Source: Spirochaetales bacterium (GTDB taxonomy: Bacteria; Spirochaetota; Spirochaetia; CADAEX01). Taken from it: a stretch of DNA of 64,000 bases. Below, piece by piece: positions 17,210 to 26,045 of this stretch. Position 1 is the stretch's first letter; the number at the start of each line of letters is the position of its first letter. Made by a program: the position numbers and the translations under genes. The stretch is from positions 108,510 to 172,509 of the forward strand of contig JACKPD010000002.1 in the NCBI GenBank assembly GCA_024233785.1, read 5' to 3'. The notes beneath the pieces are model-generated. The model did no database searches and was not told the origin of the DNA. It was given only the letters and a program-made list of their open reading frames with translations.

Positions 17210-17294
17210 TATTTATCAGTTATTTTTGTTGGAATAAATATCAGCTATGAGTTATGCAGAAATATACGGCAGGTTCCCTTTTCTCTGATGTTAC

Positions 17295-17323
17295 TTGAAA
17301 ATATTATCCAATAAATATATTAT
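17295..17323 (+). promoter_or_regulatory. Predicted promoter for ileS
   Basis: TTGAAA at 17295-17300, a 17-base spacer and TATTAT at 17318-17323, leaving a leader of about 48 bases. That leader is too short for a T-box, and no T-box sequence was seen. Confidence 0.5.
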
Positions 17324-17377
17324 GTGAAATCAAAAAGACAATTAATTAAGACTTTAAAGTGTTACCCGGGAGGATAA

Positions 17378-20300
17378 ATGTACAAACCAGTTGATTCTAA
17401 AGTGAATTTCCCTCAAATGGAAGAAAATATACTCAAATTCTGGCAAAATAACAGGATTTTTAAGAAATCAATAGAAATAAGGGAGAAATCGGAAGAATAT
17501 GTATTTTTTGACGGCCCTCCTTTTGCCACAGGACTGCCTCATTTCGGCCATTTCGTACCCGGAACATTAAAGGATATATTTCCCCGGTATCAGACGATGA
17601 AAGGCAAAAAGGTGGACCGCCGCTTCGGCTGGGACTGCCACGGCCTTCCTGTCGAATATGAGATGGAGAAGGAACTCGGGATATCCGGTAAAAAAGAGAT
17701 AGAAGATTTCGGAATTGCCAAATTCAATGAATCATGCCGCTCAATCGTACTCCGTTATACAAAAGAATGGGAGACCATTGTAACCAGAATGGGTCGGTGG
17801 GTTGATTTTGAAAATGACTATAAAACCATGAACCCGGATTACATGGAATCAATCTGGTGGGTTGTAAAACAGCTCTGGGAAAAAGGGCTGATGTATGAAG
17901 GCTATTACATACTGCCGTACTGCCCCAGATGCTCTACTGTACTTTCCAACCATGAACTCAATCTCGGCGGCTACAAGGAAGTGCATGATCCCGCGATAAC
18001 TGTCAAATTCAAAGTCAAGGGAGAGGATAACTCCTATATTCTTGCATGGACTACAACGCCATGGACACTTCCTTCAAACCTGGCCCTTGCAGTTCACAAT
18101 GATATTGACTATGTAAAAGTCTCAGACAGCGGCGAGCACTATATCCTGGCGAAGGAAAGGCTCTCCTCTTACTATAAAAACGAAAGCGACTATAAAATTG
18201 AATGGACAAAAAAGGGGAGCGAACTGGTTGGCACGTCCTATGAGCCTCTTTTTCCGTATTTTTCTTCTGAAGAAGCCAACGGCGCTTTCCGGGTTTTCTC
18301 GGCTGACTATGTTACAATAGAAGACGGCACAGGTGTTGTCCATACAGCTCCCGGGTTCGGCGAGGATGACTATAAAACATTAAAAGATACAAAAATAACG
18401 ACAATCTGCCCGATCGACGGTGAGTGCAAATTCACTTCCGAGGTTACGGATTATGACGGCAGGTTTGTAAAAGACTGTGACAAGGATATAATCGACAGGC
18501 TTAAAAAAGAGGGGAAACTGGTGCTCCGCCAGCAGTATCTCCATAATTATCCGCACTGCTGGAGATGCTCATCCCCCCTTATCTACAGGGCCATTTCCTC
18601 CTGGTTTGTCGATATCGGTAAAATCAAGGAAAAAATGCTTAATGCCAACAGCCAGATTTACTGGATGCCGTCTCATCTTAAAGACGGAAGATTCGGCAAG
18701 TGGCTTGAAAACGCCCGCGACTGGGCAATATCCAGAAACCGTTATTGGGGCAATCCGATTCCGATCTGGAAATGCGATACATGCAGTCAGATAGAATGCC
18801 ACGGCTCAAAAAAAGAGCTTGAAGATAAAAGCGGAGTCAAGCTTGATGATCTTCACAAGCACATAATTGATGAGGTTACCTATAAATGCAGCTGCGGTGA
18901 GGGGACAATGAAAAGGATCCCTGAAGTGCTTGACTGCTGGTTTGAATCAGGCGCCATGCCTTATGCGCAGGTACACTATCCATTTGAAAACAAGGAACAC
19001 TTTGAAAGCCATTTCCCGGCCGATTTTATCTGTGAAGGGCTTGATCAGACCCGTGGATGGTTTTACACGCTGACAATTCTTGCGGCGGCCCTTTTTGATA
19101 AGCCGTCTTTCAAGAATGTTGTAGTAAACGGCCTTGTTCTTGCCGAAGACGGGAAAAAGATGTCAAAATCAGCAAGAAATTATACAGACCCGGTTGAGGT
19201 AATAAATCAGTATGGAGCAGATGCATTAAGGTTTTTCCTTACAAATTCCGCTGTAGTCCGGGCCGAGGATTTAAGATATTCGGATGAAAGTGTCAAGGAA
19301 GTTCTTAAAAGCCTAATAATTCCGCTATGGAACGCATACAGTTTTTTTATAACTTATGCGAACATCGATGAAATTACAGTCAAGGATTCTCCGCTTGATC
19401 CTGATTCACTTGAAAATCCGCTCGATAAATGGATTATCTCGGAAATTGAGAAACTGGTTGAGGAGATAACAGCAGCGCTTGATCTCTATGATATCCAGAA
19501 AGCAAATATGATGCTCCTTGGATTTGTTGATATACTTAATAACTGGTACATAAGAAGGTCAAGAAGAAGATTCTGGAAGTCGGAAAACGATCTTGACAAG
19601 AAGCAGGCCTACCAGACCCTCTATACCGTTCTTATGAAGCTGATAAAAACAGCATGCCCTGTTCTCCCGTTTATAACGGAAGAAATGTATCAGAACCTTA
19701 AAGACTCAACCATGCCCGAGTCTATTCACCTTTGTGATTATCCGACAGCAGACAGGAACAAGAGGGATGACCAGCTTGAAAAGAAGATGGAGATTACAAG
19801 GAAGGTAGTTTCCATGGGAAGGGCGTTAAGAAGTACTTTTTCACTTAAAATACGCCAGCCACTGAAATCTCTTTCAATTGTCACAAGGGAGCAGGATGAA
19901 AAAAATATTCTTAAGGAAATGTCTCCGATAATTTCCGAAGAGCTCAATGTCAAGGATGTTCTGATCCGTGAAAACGAGGATGAACTTGTGGAATACCAGG
20001 CAAAAGCCAATTTCAGGACACTTGGCAAAATTCTCGGGAAAAATATGAAAGCGGGTGCAGAAAAGATAGAATCCTTTAAAAGCAATGAGATAAAATCCCT
20101 TCTTGACGGCTCGATGCTCTCAATTGAAATTGACGGGGAGAGCTTTGATATTACCAGCGATAGTGTAATTGTCCAGAGAACAGAAAAAGAGGATCTTAAA
20201 GTACTGAATGAAGGGACAATAACAATTGGTCTTGACACAAAAATTACAGAGGCCCTCCGCGAAGAAGGAATTGTCCGGGACATTGTAAGGAATATCCAGA

Positions 20301-20509
20301 GCCTGAGAAAAGAAAAAGGACTTGATGTTACGGACAGAATAAACCTGTGGCTGTCTACTGAAGACGCAGTAAAAAATGCTGTGGGAAATTATTCGGATTA
20401 CCTGATAAATGAAACACTCACAAACCGCCTTGAGTTTGTAAAAAAGGAAGGTTCATCCGAATATGAGTGCGGTGATTACAAGTGTTTTATAGAGCTGGAA
20501 AAAGTTTGA
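17378..20509 (+). CDS. ileS: Isoleucyl-tRNA synthetase
   Basis: Class I synthetase charging tRNA-Ile; 1043 residues. The HIGH motif is PHFGH near residue 54, with RRFGWDCHGLPVE following. The editing domain is indicated by LAWTTTPWTLPSNLAL and GTGVVHTAPGFGEDDY. The catalytic end has GLDQTRGWFYT and the KMSKS loop DGKKMSKSARNY near residue 595. Length and the EVLDCWFESGAMPYAQ style indicate the IleS2 (eukaryote-like) type rather than the shorter IleS1. The IleS2 type is known for low mupirocin sensitivity. GGGAGG just before ATG 17378 supports the start. The lipoprotein gene begins inside the last codons. Confidence 0.97.
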   Translation: MYKPVDSKVNFPQMEENILKFWQNNRIFKKSIEIREKSEEYVFFDGPPFATGLPHFGHFVPGTLKDIFPRYQTMKGKKVDRRFGWDCHGLPVEYEMEKELGISGKKEIEDFGIAKFNESCRSIVLRYTKEWETIVTRMGRWVDFENDYKTMNPDYMESIWWVVKQLWEKGLMYEGYYILPYCPRCSTVLSNHELNLGGYKEVHDPAITVKFKVKGEDNSYILAWTTTPWTLPSNLALAVHNDIDYVKVSDSGEHYILAKERLSSYYKNESDYKIEWTKKGSELVGTSYEPLFPYFSSEEANGAFRVFSADYVTIEDGTGVVHTAPGFGEDDYKTLKDTKITTICPIDGECKFTSEVTDYDGRFVKDCDKDIIDRLKKEGKLVLRQQYLHNYPHCWRCSSPLIYRAISSWFVDIGKIKEKMLNANSQIYWMPSHLKDGRFGKWLENARDWAISRNRYWGNPIPIWKCDTCSQIECHGSKKELEDKSGVKLDDLHKHIIDEVTYKCSCGEGTMKRIPEVLDCWFESGAMPYAQVHYPFENKEHFESHFPADFICEGLDQTRGWFYTLTILAAALFDKPSFKNVVVNGLVLAEDGKKMSKSARNYTDPVEVINQYGADALRFFLTNSAVVRAEDLRYSDESVKEVLKSLIIPLWNAYSFFITYANIDEITVKDSPLDPDSLENPLDKWIISEIEKLVEEITAALDLYDIQKANMMLLGFVDILNNWYIRRSRRRFWKSENDLDKKQAYQTLYTVLMKLIKTACPVLPFITEEMYQNLKDSTMPESIHLCDYPTADRNKRDDQLEKKMEITRKVVSMGRALRSTFSLKIRQPLKSLSIVTREQDEKNILKEMSPIISEELNVKDVLIRENEDELVEYQAKANFRTLGKILGKNMKAGAEKIESFKSNEIKSLLDGSMLSIEIDGESFDITSDSVIVQRTEKEDLKVLNEGTITIGLDTKITEALREEGIVRDIVRNIQSLRKEKGLDVTDRINLWLSTEDAVKNAVGNYSDYLINETLTNRLEFVKKEGSSEYECGDYKCFIELEKV

Positions 20510-21414
20510 GAGAAAATCTGAAAATATATTTTTCAGCAGTTTGTTCATTACTGGTCTTTTTAATGGTTATTACCGGCTGCGCAACCGGCGGCCGGGTTTA
20601 CAGGGAAAGTATAAGCCCAGTAAATATAATCCCTGCAGATGCTTTTCTCTATATCCGTTCCGGGCAGACCTTTTTCAATAATCCTGCCTTAAATGCGGAA
20701 ATTGAAAGGCTTACTCAGGATTACGGCATCCCTGATTATTTCAGGGAAAAAACAGAGACTGTATCTCTTGTCTTTATTGATGAGGGCCTTGAGTATATTA
20801 CAGCAGAGGGAAGCTACCCTGATTCTTTTATAAAAAAGAGACTTGATCAAAGCAGCGATTGGATAAAATCTGAATATAGAAAAGCAGGATATTATTACAG
20901 TGCTGATTCAGGAATAATTCTTATTCCCTATAAAAATAACTGTCTGATTGCCTCCAGGAGAACATCTTCCGGAACAGCAGATACAGCGGCGCTTCGCGCT
21001 GAAAAGATTATAGCTATTCTGAAATCGGACAGGAATTCGGCATATATTCCTTCCGGCAATTCCGCTCTTTATCTGAGAGCGGAGAAAAAGGGAAACAGCC
21101 TTAGTGCTTTTTTACCTGCCGGGATTAATGCCGATAGTATTGAGCTGATAGATCTTGATTTCATCATTGATCCATTAATAGCCGGTAAATCAGATATTAA
21201 TGGGACATTTACAATAACGGATGAAAAAAAAGCACTGATTTTTTCTTCCATGTTCAGGCTTTTTCTGACAAACTATTATAGAAAAGAGGGGATTGCCGAT
21301 TTAAAGACAATGCTTGAGAAAAACAGCATTAACAATGACGGCCGGAAAGTTTTAATATCTATTACAGATTTTCCGCTGGAAAAACTAGGCAGTCTTATTC
21401 ATTACGGAAAATAG
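20506..21414 (+). CDS. Putative lipoprotein of unknown function
   Basis: A 302-residue predicted lipoprotein. The N-terminus is basic, the hydrophobic core is CSLLVFLMVI, and the lipobox is ITGC, with Cys near residue 26. The start is taken as TTG 20506, which overlaps the ileS stop (TTGA); an upstream in-frame start at 20482 is possible but would be less like a signal peptide. The mature part has no motif I recognise. It has the mixed strand/helix pattern of a globular periplasmic protein with repeated Tyr/Ser-rich strands (YIRSGQTFFNN, YYYSADSGIILIPY). The gene is probably co-transcribed with ileS and precedes hisH by 33 bases. Confidence 0.65.
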   Translation: MRENLKIYFSAVCSLLVFLMVITGCATGGRVYRESISPVNIIPADAFLYIRSGQTFFNNPALNAEIERLTQDYGIPDYFREKTETVSLVFIDEGLEYITAEGSYPDSFIKKRLDQSSDWIKSEYRKAGYYYSADSGIILIPYKNNCLIASRRTSSGTADTAALRAEKIIAILKSDRNSAYIPSGNSALYLRAEKKGNSLSAFLPAGINADSIELIDLDFIIDPLIAGKSDINGTFTITDEKKALIFSSMFRLFLTNYYRKEGIADLKTMLEKNSINNDGRKVLISITDFPLEKLGSLIHYGK

Positions 21415-21447
21415 ACTATAAAAATATATTCAAAAAGGTGAATAGTA

Positions 21448-22077
21448 TTGATTACAGGAGTTGTTGATTATAAAGCCGGGAATCTTAAAAGCATAGAAAC
21501 TGCGCTGAGGCATCTCGGAGCGGATTTTATTGTGTCTGATATTCCTGAAAAACTAGAAAACTGCGACAGGCTTATTTTTCCCGGAGTTGGAGAGGCGAGT
21601 TCCGCAATGAAAAATCTGAAGGAAAGCTGTCTTGATGAGCTGATAACAGGTTTCGCGGCAAAGGGCAATCCTCTTCTTGGAATATGCCTGGGCTGTCAGA
21701 TTATTCTGAGTTACTCCGAAGAGGGAAATACTGCCTGCCTGGGACTGGTTGACGGCAGTGTTAAGCTTTTCAGCGGCTTCTCCGGACTCACCGGGGATAC
21801 TTCTGCTGAATTACTCAAAGTGCCTCAGATAGGCTGGAACACCCTTGGTTTCACAAAAAAGCATTTTCTTTTTAAGGGGATTCCTGATAATTCATCATTC
21901 TATTTTGTCCATTCCTATTATCCTGATGTAAAGGATGAGTTCAAAATCGGCGAGACTGAATACGGAATCACGTTTTCGTCTGCTGTAGCACGGGACAATG
22001 TCTGTGCTGTTCAGTTCCATCCCGAGAAATCAGGGAAATACGGACTCATGATGATGGATAACTTTTTAAAGGGGTGA
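21448..22077 (+). CDS. hisH: Imidazole glycerol phosphate synthase, glutaminase subunit
   Basis: HisH releases ammonia from glutamine and channels it to HisF in histidine synthesis (with AICAR as by-product). It has 209 residues, normal. The oxyanion/nucleophile segment is GICLGCQ with Cys80; the His and Glu of the triad are in VQFHPEKSG. The N-terminal VVDYKAGNLKSI and FPGVGEAS are typical. The start is TTG 21448 with AAAGGTG at 21434-21440. It lies five bases before hisF. No other histidine-pathway gene is in the window. Confidence 0.93.
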   Translation: MITGVVDYKAGNLKSIETALRHLGADFIVSDIPEKLENCDRLIFPGVGEASSAMKNLKESCLDELITGFAAKGNPLLGICLGCQIILSYSEEGNTACLGLVDGSVKLFSGFSGLTGDTSAELLKVPQIGWNTLGFTKKHFLFKGIPDNSSFYFVHSYYPDVKDEFKIGETEYGITFSSAVARDNVCAVQFHPEKSGKYGLMMMDNFLKG

Positions 22078-22081
22078 TATT

Positions 22082-22852
22082 TTGCTTTTAAAACGGATAG
22101 TAGTCTGCCTTGATGTGAGGGACGGGAAAACAACGAAAGGTATAAAATTCAAGGGTAATGTGGATATCGGCGATCCGGTTGAAATGGCTGAAAAGTACTA
22201 CAACGAAGGTGTTGATGAGCTCGTGTTTTATGATATAACTGCCTCTTCTGAAAAGAGGGGGATAATGATCGATGTTGTTGAAAAAGTAGCGGAAAAAATA
22301 TTTATCCCTTTTTCAGTCGGCGGCGGTATTTCAAATGTCAGTGATATGAGGCGCGTAATACTTGCAGGGGCCGAGAAGATAAGTGTAAACAGCCAGGCTG
22401 TCAACAATCCTTCGATAATAGAGGAGGGGGCATCCCTTTTCGGAAGACAATGCATAGTGCTTGGCATGGATGCGCTTGCAGACCCTGATATGCCTTCAGG
22501 CTACAGAATTGTAATAAACGGAGGAAGGACCCCCACCTCGCTTGACGCATTAAACTGGGCAAAAGAAGCGGAAAAACTCGGTGCCGGTGAAATCGTTCTC
22601 AATTCAATTGATGCTGACGGGACAAAAAACGGTTATGAGATTAACCTTACTTCTATGATATCAGGCAATGTCGGAATACCAGTTGTCGCTTCCGGCGGCG
22701 CAGGGACACCGGAACATCTTAAAAATGTATTTACATCAGGAAAAGCTGATGCCGCACTTATCGCGTCGATGGTCCACTACGGCCACTATACAATAAGTGA
22801 AATCAAACAGTATCTAAAAGAATCCGGAGTAGCGGTCAGGCTTGACTGGTAA
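22082..22852 (+). CDS. hisF: Imidazole glycerol phosphate synthase, cyclase subunit
   Basis: HisF is the beta-alpha-barrel cyclase partner of HisH. The 256-residue protein keeps the first catalytic Asp in CLDVRDGKTTKG, the second in VLGMDAL, the phosphate-binding loops VGGGIS and ASGGAGTPEHL, and the DADGTKNGYE segment. The start is TTG 22082, preceded by GGGGTGA from the end of hisH. Compared with common HisF sequences, residues KGIKFKGNVDIGDPVEM lack the usual 'NF' pairing, a minor change. Residue conservation argues for true histidine synthesis rather than the WbuZ-type sugar amidation paralogue, but this cannot be settled here. Confidence 0.92.
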   Translation: MLLKRIVVCLDVRDGKTTKGIKFKGNVDIGDPVEMAEKYYNEGVDELVFYDITASSEKRGIMIDVVEKVAEKIFIPFSVGGGISNVSDMRRVILAGAEKISVNSQAVNNPSIIEEGASLFGRQCIVLGMDALADPDMPSGYRIVINGGRTPTSLDALNWAKEAEKLGAGEIVLNSIDADGTKNGYEINLTSMISGNVGIPVVASGGAGTPEHLKNVFTSGKADAALIASMVHYGHYTISEIKQYLKESGVAVRLDW

Positions 22853-22901
22853 AATGATCTATTAGTATATTACTAACAAAATTCAGAGGAAGTGAAATAA
22901 A

Positions 22902-23204
22902 ATGCCTACTTATGATTATGAATGCAAATCATGCGGAAAAATCTTTGAAGTTTTTCAGAAGATGAGTGACGCCCCGCTTGAAGTATGTCCTGAATGCGGT
23001 AAAAAGGTTAAACGCCTTGTAGGCGGTGGACTTGGAATTATTTTTAAAGGAAACGGTTTTTATGTTACAGATAACAAAAAAAGCGGTTCCGCATCCTCTT
23101 CTTCATCAGTCTCTTCATCTTCAGGGACAGAACCAAAAAAAGAATCAAAAAAAGAATCTGTAGCTGCGGCCCCCTCTGCCGGCACAGGTTCGAAAAAAGA
23201 GTGA
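22902..23204 (+). CDS. FmdB-family zinc ribbon protein
   Basis: A 100-residue protein. The FmdB zinc ribbon covers residues 1-45: MPTYDYECKSCGKIFEVFQ and the second CxxC in CPECGKKVKRLVGGG, the standard pattern of putative regulatory proteins. It is followed by GIIFKGNGFYVTD, the usual conserved hydrophobic end. The C-terminal 45 residues are Ser/Lys/Glu-rich and disordered. Function is unknown; a regulatory or assembly role is assumed for the family. AGGA precedes ATG 22902. The gene converges on thiI. Confidence 0.88.
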   Translation: MPTYDYECKSCGKIFEVFQKMSDAPLEVCPECGKKVKRLVGGGLGIIFKGNGFYVTDNKKSGSASSSSSVSSSSGTEPKKESKKESVAAAPSAGTGSKKE

Positions 23205-23227
23205 CATCAGGTTTCATTACCTGATGT
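23204..23227. terminator. Hairpin between convergent fmdB-like gene and thiI
   Basis: ACATCAGG (23204-23211) pairs perfectly with CCTGATGT (23220-23227) around an 8-base loop. It lies across the stop codons of both converging genes. T-runs are moderate on the minus strand (CTTTTTT) and weak on the plus strand, so it may act mainly for thiI. Confidence 0.5.
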
Positions 23228-24395
23228 TTATGCTTTCAATCCCCTCAAATGCCTTTATTATATGCCTTTCAAGACCTGGAATTTCCCAGGATTTCTTCAT
23301 CTTACTGAAAAATGGTTTTACAAGAGGGCGGGCAGGGGCGAATACTGAACAGCAGTCCATATAGGGCAATATTGAAATATCATAGGTCCCTATTTCCCTT
23401 GCCTTAATTATTATCTCTTCCTTATCAAGCCCGATAAGGGGACGGAGGATAGGGTAATCTGTTTTTGAGCCTGTAAAGCGGAGGCTTTCGGCTGTCTGGC
23501 TTGCCACCTGGCTTAGGCATTCTCCCGTAATTATACTGTTTGCCCTTATTTTTTCTGCCTGAAAGTGCGCTATATTCATCATCGCGGCCCTTGAGAGAAG
23601 CGTTATTTCATCAGGCATGCAGTTCTGCTGAATAAAAATCTGGGTTTCGGTGAAAGGGACAATATGAAGAACCAGGGAAGGGAGGTATTCAGATAATTTT
23701 TCAGCTATGCTGATAACTTTTTCTTTTGACTGTTCTGAAGTATAAGGGTAAGTGTCAAAATGAATTGCCTCAATTGTACAGCCTCTTTTTGCCATCATGA
23801 AACCTGCGACGGGGGAATCTATACCCCCTGAAAGCAGGAGCAGCCCTTTTCCGGCCGCACCGGCCGGTAATCCTCCCTGACCTTTAAAAACCCGTGAATA
23901 GATAATCGCTTTTTCCCTTATTTCAACATTTATAATAAAATCAGGATTATTTACATCAACTTTAAGTGAAGGGAATTTATCAAGAACAAGTTTTCCGAGG
24001 ATGCAGGAAAGCTCATAGGAATCGGGTTTAAAACTTTTATCCGCCCTTTTTGCGTTTATTTTGAAACTCAAGCTGTTACCTGCGTCAGAACAGGCTTCGG
24101 CAGCAGTCTCCAGTACAGTTTCTTCAATTTCATTCATGTTTTTATTAATTTTTCGCGCTATTGAATAGCCGACAACTCCAAAAACAGAAAGAAGCGTTTT
24201 TTCAATTTTTCTCTTTGTCTCAGTGGTTTCTTCATCAAGCTGTTCAAGGTAAAACCTTCCTGAATTGCCTTTAATCCTTACCCTTAACCCGTCAAGCTGA
24301 TATTTTATATTATTAAAAAGCTTTTTTTCAAAAAGTTTTTTGTTGTCGCCTTTAAGATTTATTTCACCTGTCTTTATGAGATAACTGGTTTTCAA
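23217..24395 (-). CDS. thiI: tRNA 4-thiouridine synthase ThiI (short form)
   Basis: ThiI adenylates U8 of tRNA and inserts sulfur; it can also contribute sulfur to thiamine synthesis. The 392-residue form has the N-terminal ferredoxin-like/THUMP domain (about 1-165), then the PP-loop ATPase: GLLLLSGGIDSPVAGFMMAKRG, AIHFDTYPYTS, and the conserved TGECLSQVASQT. There is no C-terminal rhodanese domain, as in Bacillus and archaea. The Cys pair in PYMDCCSVFAP is retained. A cysteine desulfurase gene lies 61 bases upstream on the same strand, a common arrangement in which it supplies the persulfide. Confidence 0.94.
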   Translation of the reverse strand: MKTSYLIKTGEINLKGDNKKLFEKKLFNNIKYQLDGLRVRIKGNSGRFYLEQLDEETTETKRKIEKTLLSVFGVVGYSIARKINKNMNEIEETVLETAAEACSDAGNSLSFKINAKRADKSFKPDSYELSCILGKLVLDKFPSLKVDVNNPDFIINVEIREKAIIYSRVFKGQGGLPAGAAGKGLLLLSGGIDSPVAGFMMAKRGCTIEAIHFDTYPYTSEQSKEKVISIAEKLSEYLPSLVLHIVPFTETQIFIQQNCMPDEITLLSRAAMMNIAHFQAEKIRANSIITGECLSQVASQTAESLRFTGSKTDYPILRPLIGLDKEEIIIKAREIGTYDISILPYMDCCSVFAPARPLVKPFFSKMKKSWEIPGLERHIIKAFEGIESINIR

Positions 24396-24456
24396 GATAA
24401 TACTCCGGATTAGAAATTTTCAGTAATCAGCTGTTATCCGCTGACTTTATACATAA

Positions 24457-25620
24457 TCAGCCGTAAACAGTCAGAAGCTTTACGGATTCTTCCTCAAGAG
24501 CCTTACAGAACCCGTCAATATCCTCTGCAGATGTTCCGGGACCTATCGAGACTCTCACCGCAGATGAAGCTTCTGTTTTATCAATACGCATTGATTTTAA
24601 TGTTCTTGATTCACTTTTTTTAAGCGAGGAGCAGGCAGCGCCTGCTGATATAAAATAACCTCTGCCGCTTAAAACTCTTGTCATAACCTCAGATGGAACT
24701 TTGCCTATACAGAAACTGACTATATAGGGTGAAAACCTCCTGTCAAACGGTTTTCTTTCATGCGGTAATAATCTGCATCCTGTAACTTGCGAAAGCCTGT
24801 CCAGCAGGCGCGAGCAAAGTAACCCGGCTTTTTTCATATTTTCATCAATTCCTGCTGAATAATTTTCAAGCGCAAGGGAAAATCCGTATACCGCGGGCGT
24901 ATTTTCTGTCCCGGGCCTTATCCCTGATTCCTGCCCTCCGCCTGCATAAAGGGGAAGAATTTTTTTTCTGCAGTAAATAAGACCGCATCCTCTCGGGCCT
25001 GATATTTTGTGCGCACTTGCACTGTAAAGATCAATACAGGATTTTTCAAGGTCAATTTTTATTTTTCCTGCCGCCTGGACTCCGTCGCAGTGATAGATAA
25101 TTCTTTTTCCTGTCTTTGCAGAATACTGTTTTATCATTCTGCCTATTTCCTCAACCGGCTGTATTGCCCCTGTTTCGTTATTTACATGCATAACTGATAC
25201 CATCATTGTCTCTGCTGTCAGCTGTTCAATAATTTTTTCAGGATCAATAATTCCGTTTTTATCAGGATCAATCCTGATTATTTTAAAGCCAAGCGCTTCT
25301 GCAGTTTTTAAAGGTTCAAATACAGAAGGGTGCTCCATATTTGTCGATATAATACTGCCTTTTATTTTTTTTGTGATAAGCGAAAACAGCGCAATATTAT
25401 TTGATTCAGTACCGCCTGAAGTGAAAATAATATTTTCACTCTTCACTCCAATTGCTTTGGCTGCTCTTTTCCTTGATTCATCAAGCAGCTTCCGTGCGGA
25501 AATCCCCGCGGTGTGCAAAGAGGAAGGGTTTCCGAATATTTCAAGAGATTTTTCATAAACCATTCTGCTGACTTCATGGTCAGGAATTGATGTAGCTGCC
25601 CAGTCAAGATAAATACCCAT
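24457..25620 (-). CDS. Cysteine desulfurase (NifS/IscS family), sulfur donor for ThiI
   Basis: A PLP-dependent enzyme that removes sulfur from cysteine to make an enzyme persulfide. It has 387 residues. N-terminal YLDWAATSIP and SGGTESNN are typical; NMEHPS, HVNNETGAIQP and HCDGVQAAGK follow. The PLP-lysine is in SAHKISGPRG near residue 200. The catalytic-loop Cys lies in GAACSSLKKS near residue 325. The neighbouring thiI suggests a dedicated tRNA-thiolation role like NifZ of Bacillus rather than general iron-sulfur assembly, since no iscU is adjacent. The gene is divergent from the ArsR-type regulator gene. Confidence 0.92.
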   Translation of the reverse strand: MGIYLDWAATSIPDHEVSRMVYEKSLEIFGNPSSLHTAGISARKLLDESRKRAAKAIGVKSENIIFTSGGTESNNIALFSLITKKIKGSIISTNMEHPSVFEPLKTAEALGFKIIRIDPDKNGIIDPEKIIEQLTAETMMVSVMHVNNETGAIQPVEEIGRMIKQYSAKTGKRIIYHCDGVQAAGKIKIDLEKSCIDLYSASAHKISGPRGCGLIYCRKKILPLYAGGGQESGIRPGTENTPAVYGFSLALENYSAGIDENMKKAGLLCSRLLDRLSQVTGCRLLPHERKPFDRRFSPYIVSFCIGKVPSEVMTRVLSGRGYFISAGAACSSLKKSESRTLKSMRIDKTEASSAVRVSIGPGTSAEDIDGFCKALEEESVKLLTVYG

Positions 25621-25668
25621 TTCTGAATTATAGATTAATATAAAATATCTTCAATACTGTAAACAATA

Positions 25669-25697
25669 TTGATTAAATCTTTAAGTTTATATATTAT
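25669..25697 (+). promoter_or_regulatory. Predicted leaderless promoter of the ArsR-type regulator
   Basis: TTGATT at 25669-25674, a 17-base spacer and TATTAT at 25692-25697. The next start codon, ATG 25705, lies 7 bases after the -10 box, so transcription should start at or next to the A of the ATG. There is no Shine-Dalgarno. An AT dyad (ATATATTATCCTATATAT) overlaps the box and could be an operator. Confidence 0.5.
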
Positions 25698-25704
25698 CCT
25701 ATAT

Positions 25705-26010
25705 ATGAAAATTATCGAAATTTGCAGTGATGAAGTTCTTGGTGATTATGCCAAGAGGCTTAAGGTTTGCGGCCATCCCATAAGGCTTAAAATACTTTGT
25801 GTTATAAAGAACGGGACAGCCTGTGTAAAGGAATTGTGGGAATGTCTTGAGCAGCCTCAGCCTGTTGTTTCTCAGCATCTGGCAGTATTGAAAAACAGCG
25901 GAATCGTAAGCTCGGAAGTAAGCGGAAACAAAAGGATCTATACTATAATTGACCCTTTTGTCAACGAAATGATTTCACTAATGAAAACTTATTCACCTGA
26001 GAAAGATTAA
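25705..26010 (+). CDS. ArsR/SmtB-family winged-helix regulator
   Basis: A 101-residue transcription regulator. The winged-helix core shows KRLKVCGHPIRLKILCVI, then CVKELWECLEQPQPVVSQHLAVLKNSGIVSSEVSGNKRIYTI, a close match to the ArsR/SmtB recognition helix and wing. Cys residues at CVKELWEC occur near the place where ArsR-type metal sites lie, but a metal role is not proven. ATG 25705 is chosen because the alternative TTG 25669 lies within the predicted -35 box. It is divergent from the cysteine desulfurase gene and may control it or itself; the target is unknown. Confidence 0.82.
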   Translation: MKIIEICSDEVLGDYAKRLKVCGHPIRLKILCVIKNGTACVKELWECLEQPQPVVSQHLAVLKNSGIVSSEVSGNKRIYTIIDPFVNEMISLMKTYSPEKD

Positions 26011-26014
26011 ATAA

Positions 26015-26038
26015 TCTGTACATGTAAAAATGTACAGA
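26015..26038. other. Inverted repeat between convergent genes
   Basis: TCTGTACAT (26015-26023) pairs with ATGTACAGA (26030-26038) around GTAAAA. It sits between the ends of the ArsR-type gene and the helicase gene. No T-run follows on the plus strand; the minus strand has only TTATTT, so a terminator role is uncertain. Confidence 0.4.
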
Positions 26039-26045
26039 AATTGTG

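Noticed and set aside
17168..17377. T-box or other riboswitch ahead of ileS
   Set aside because: No T-box sequence or specifier hairpin; the leader after the predicted promoter is only about 48 bases.
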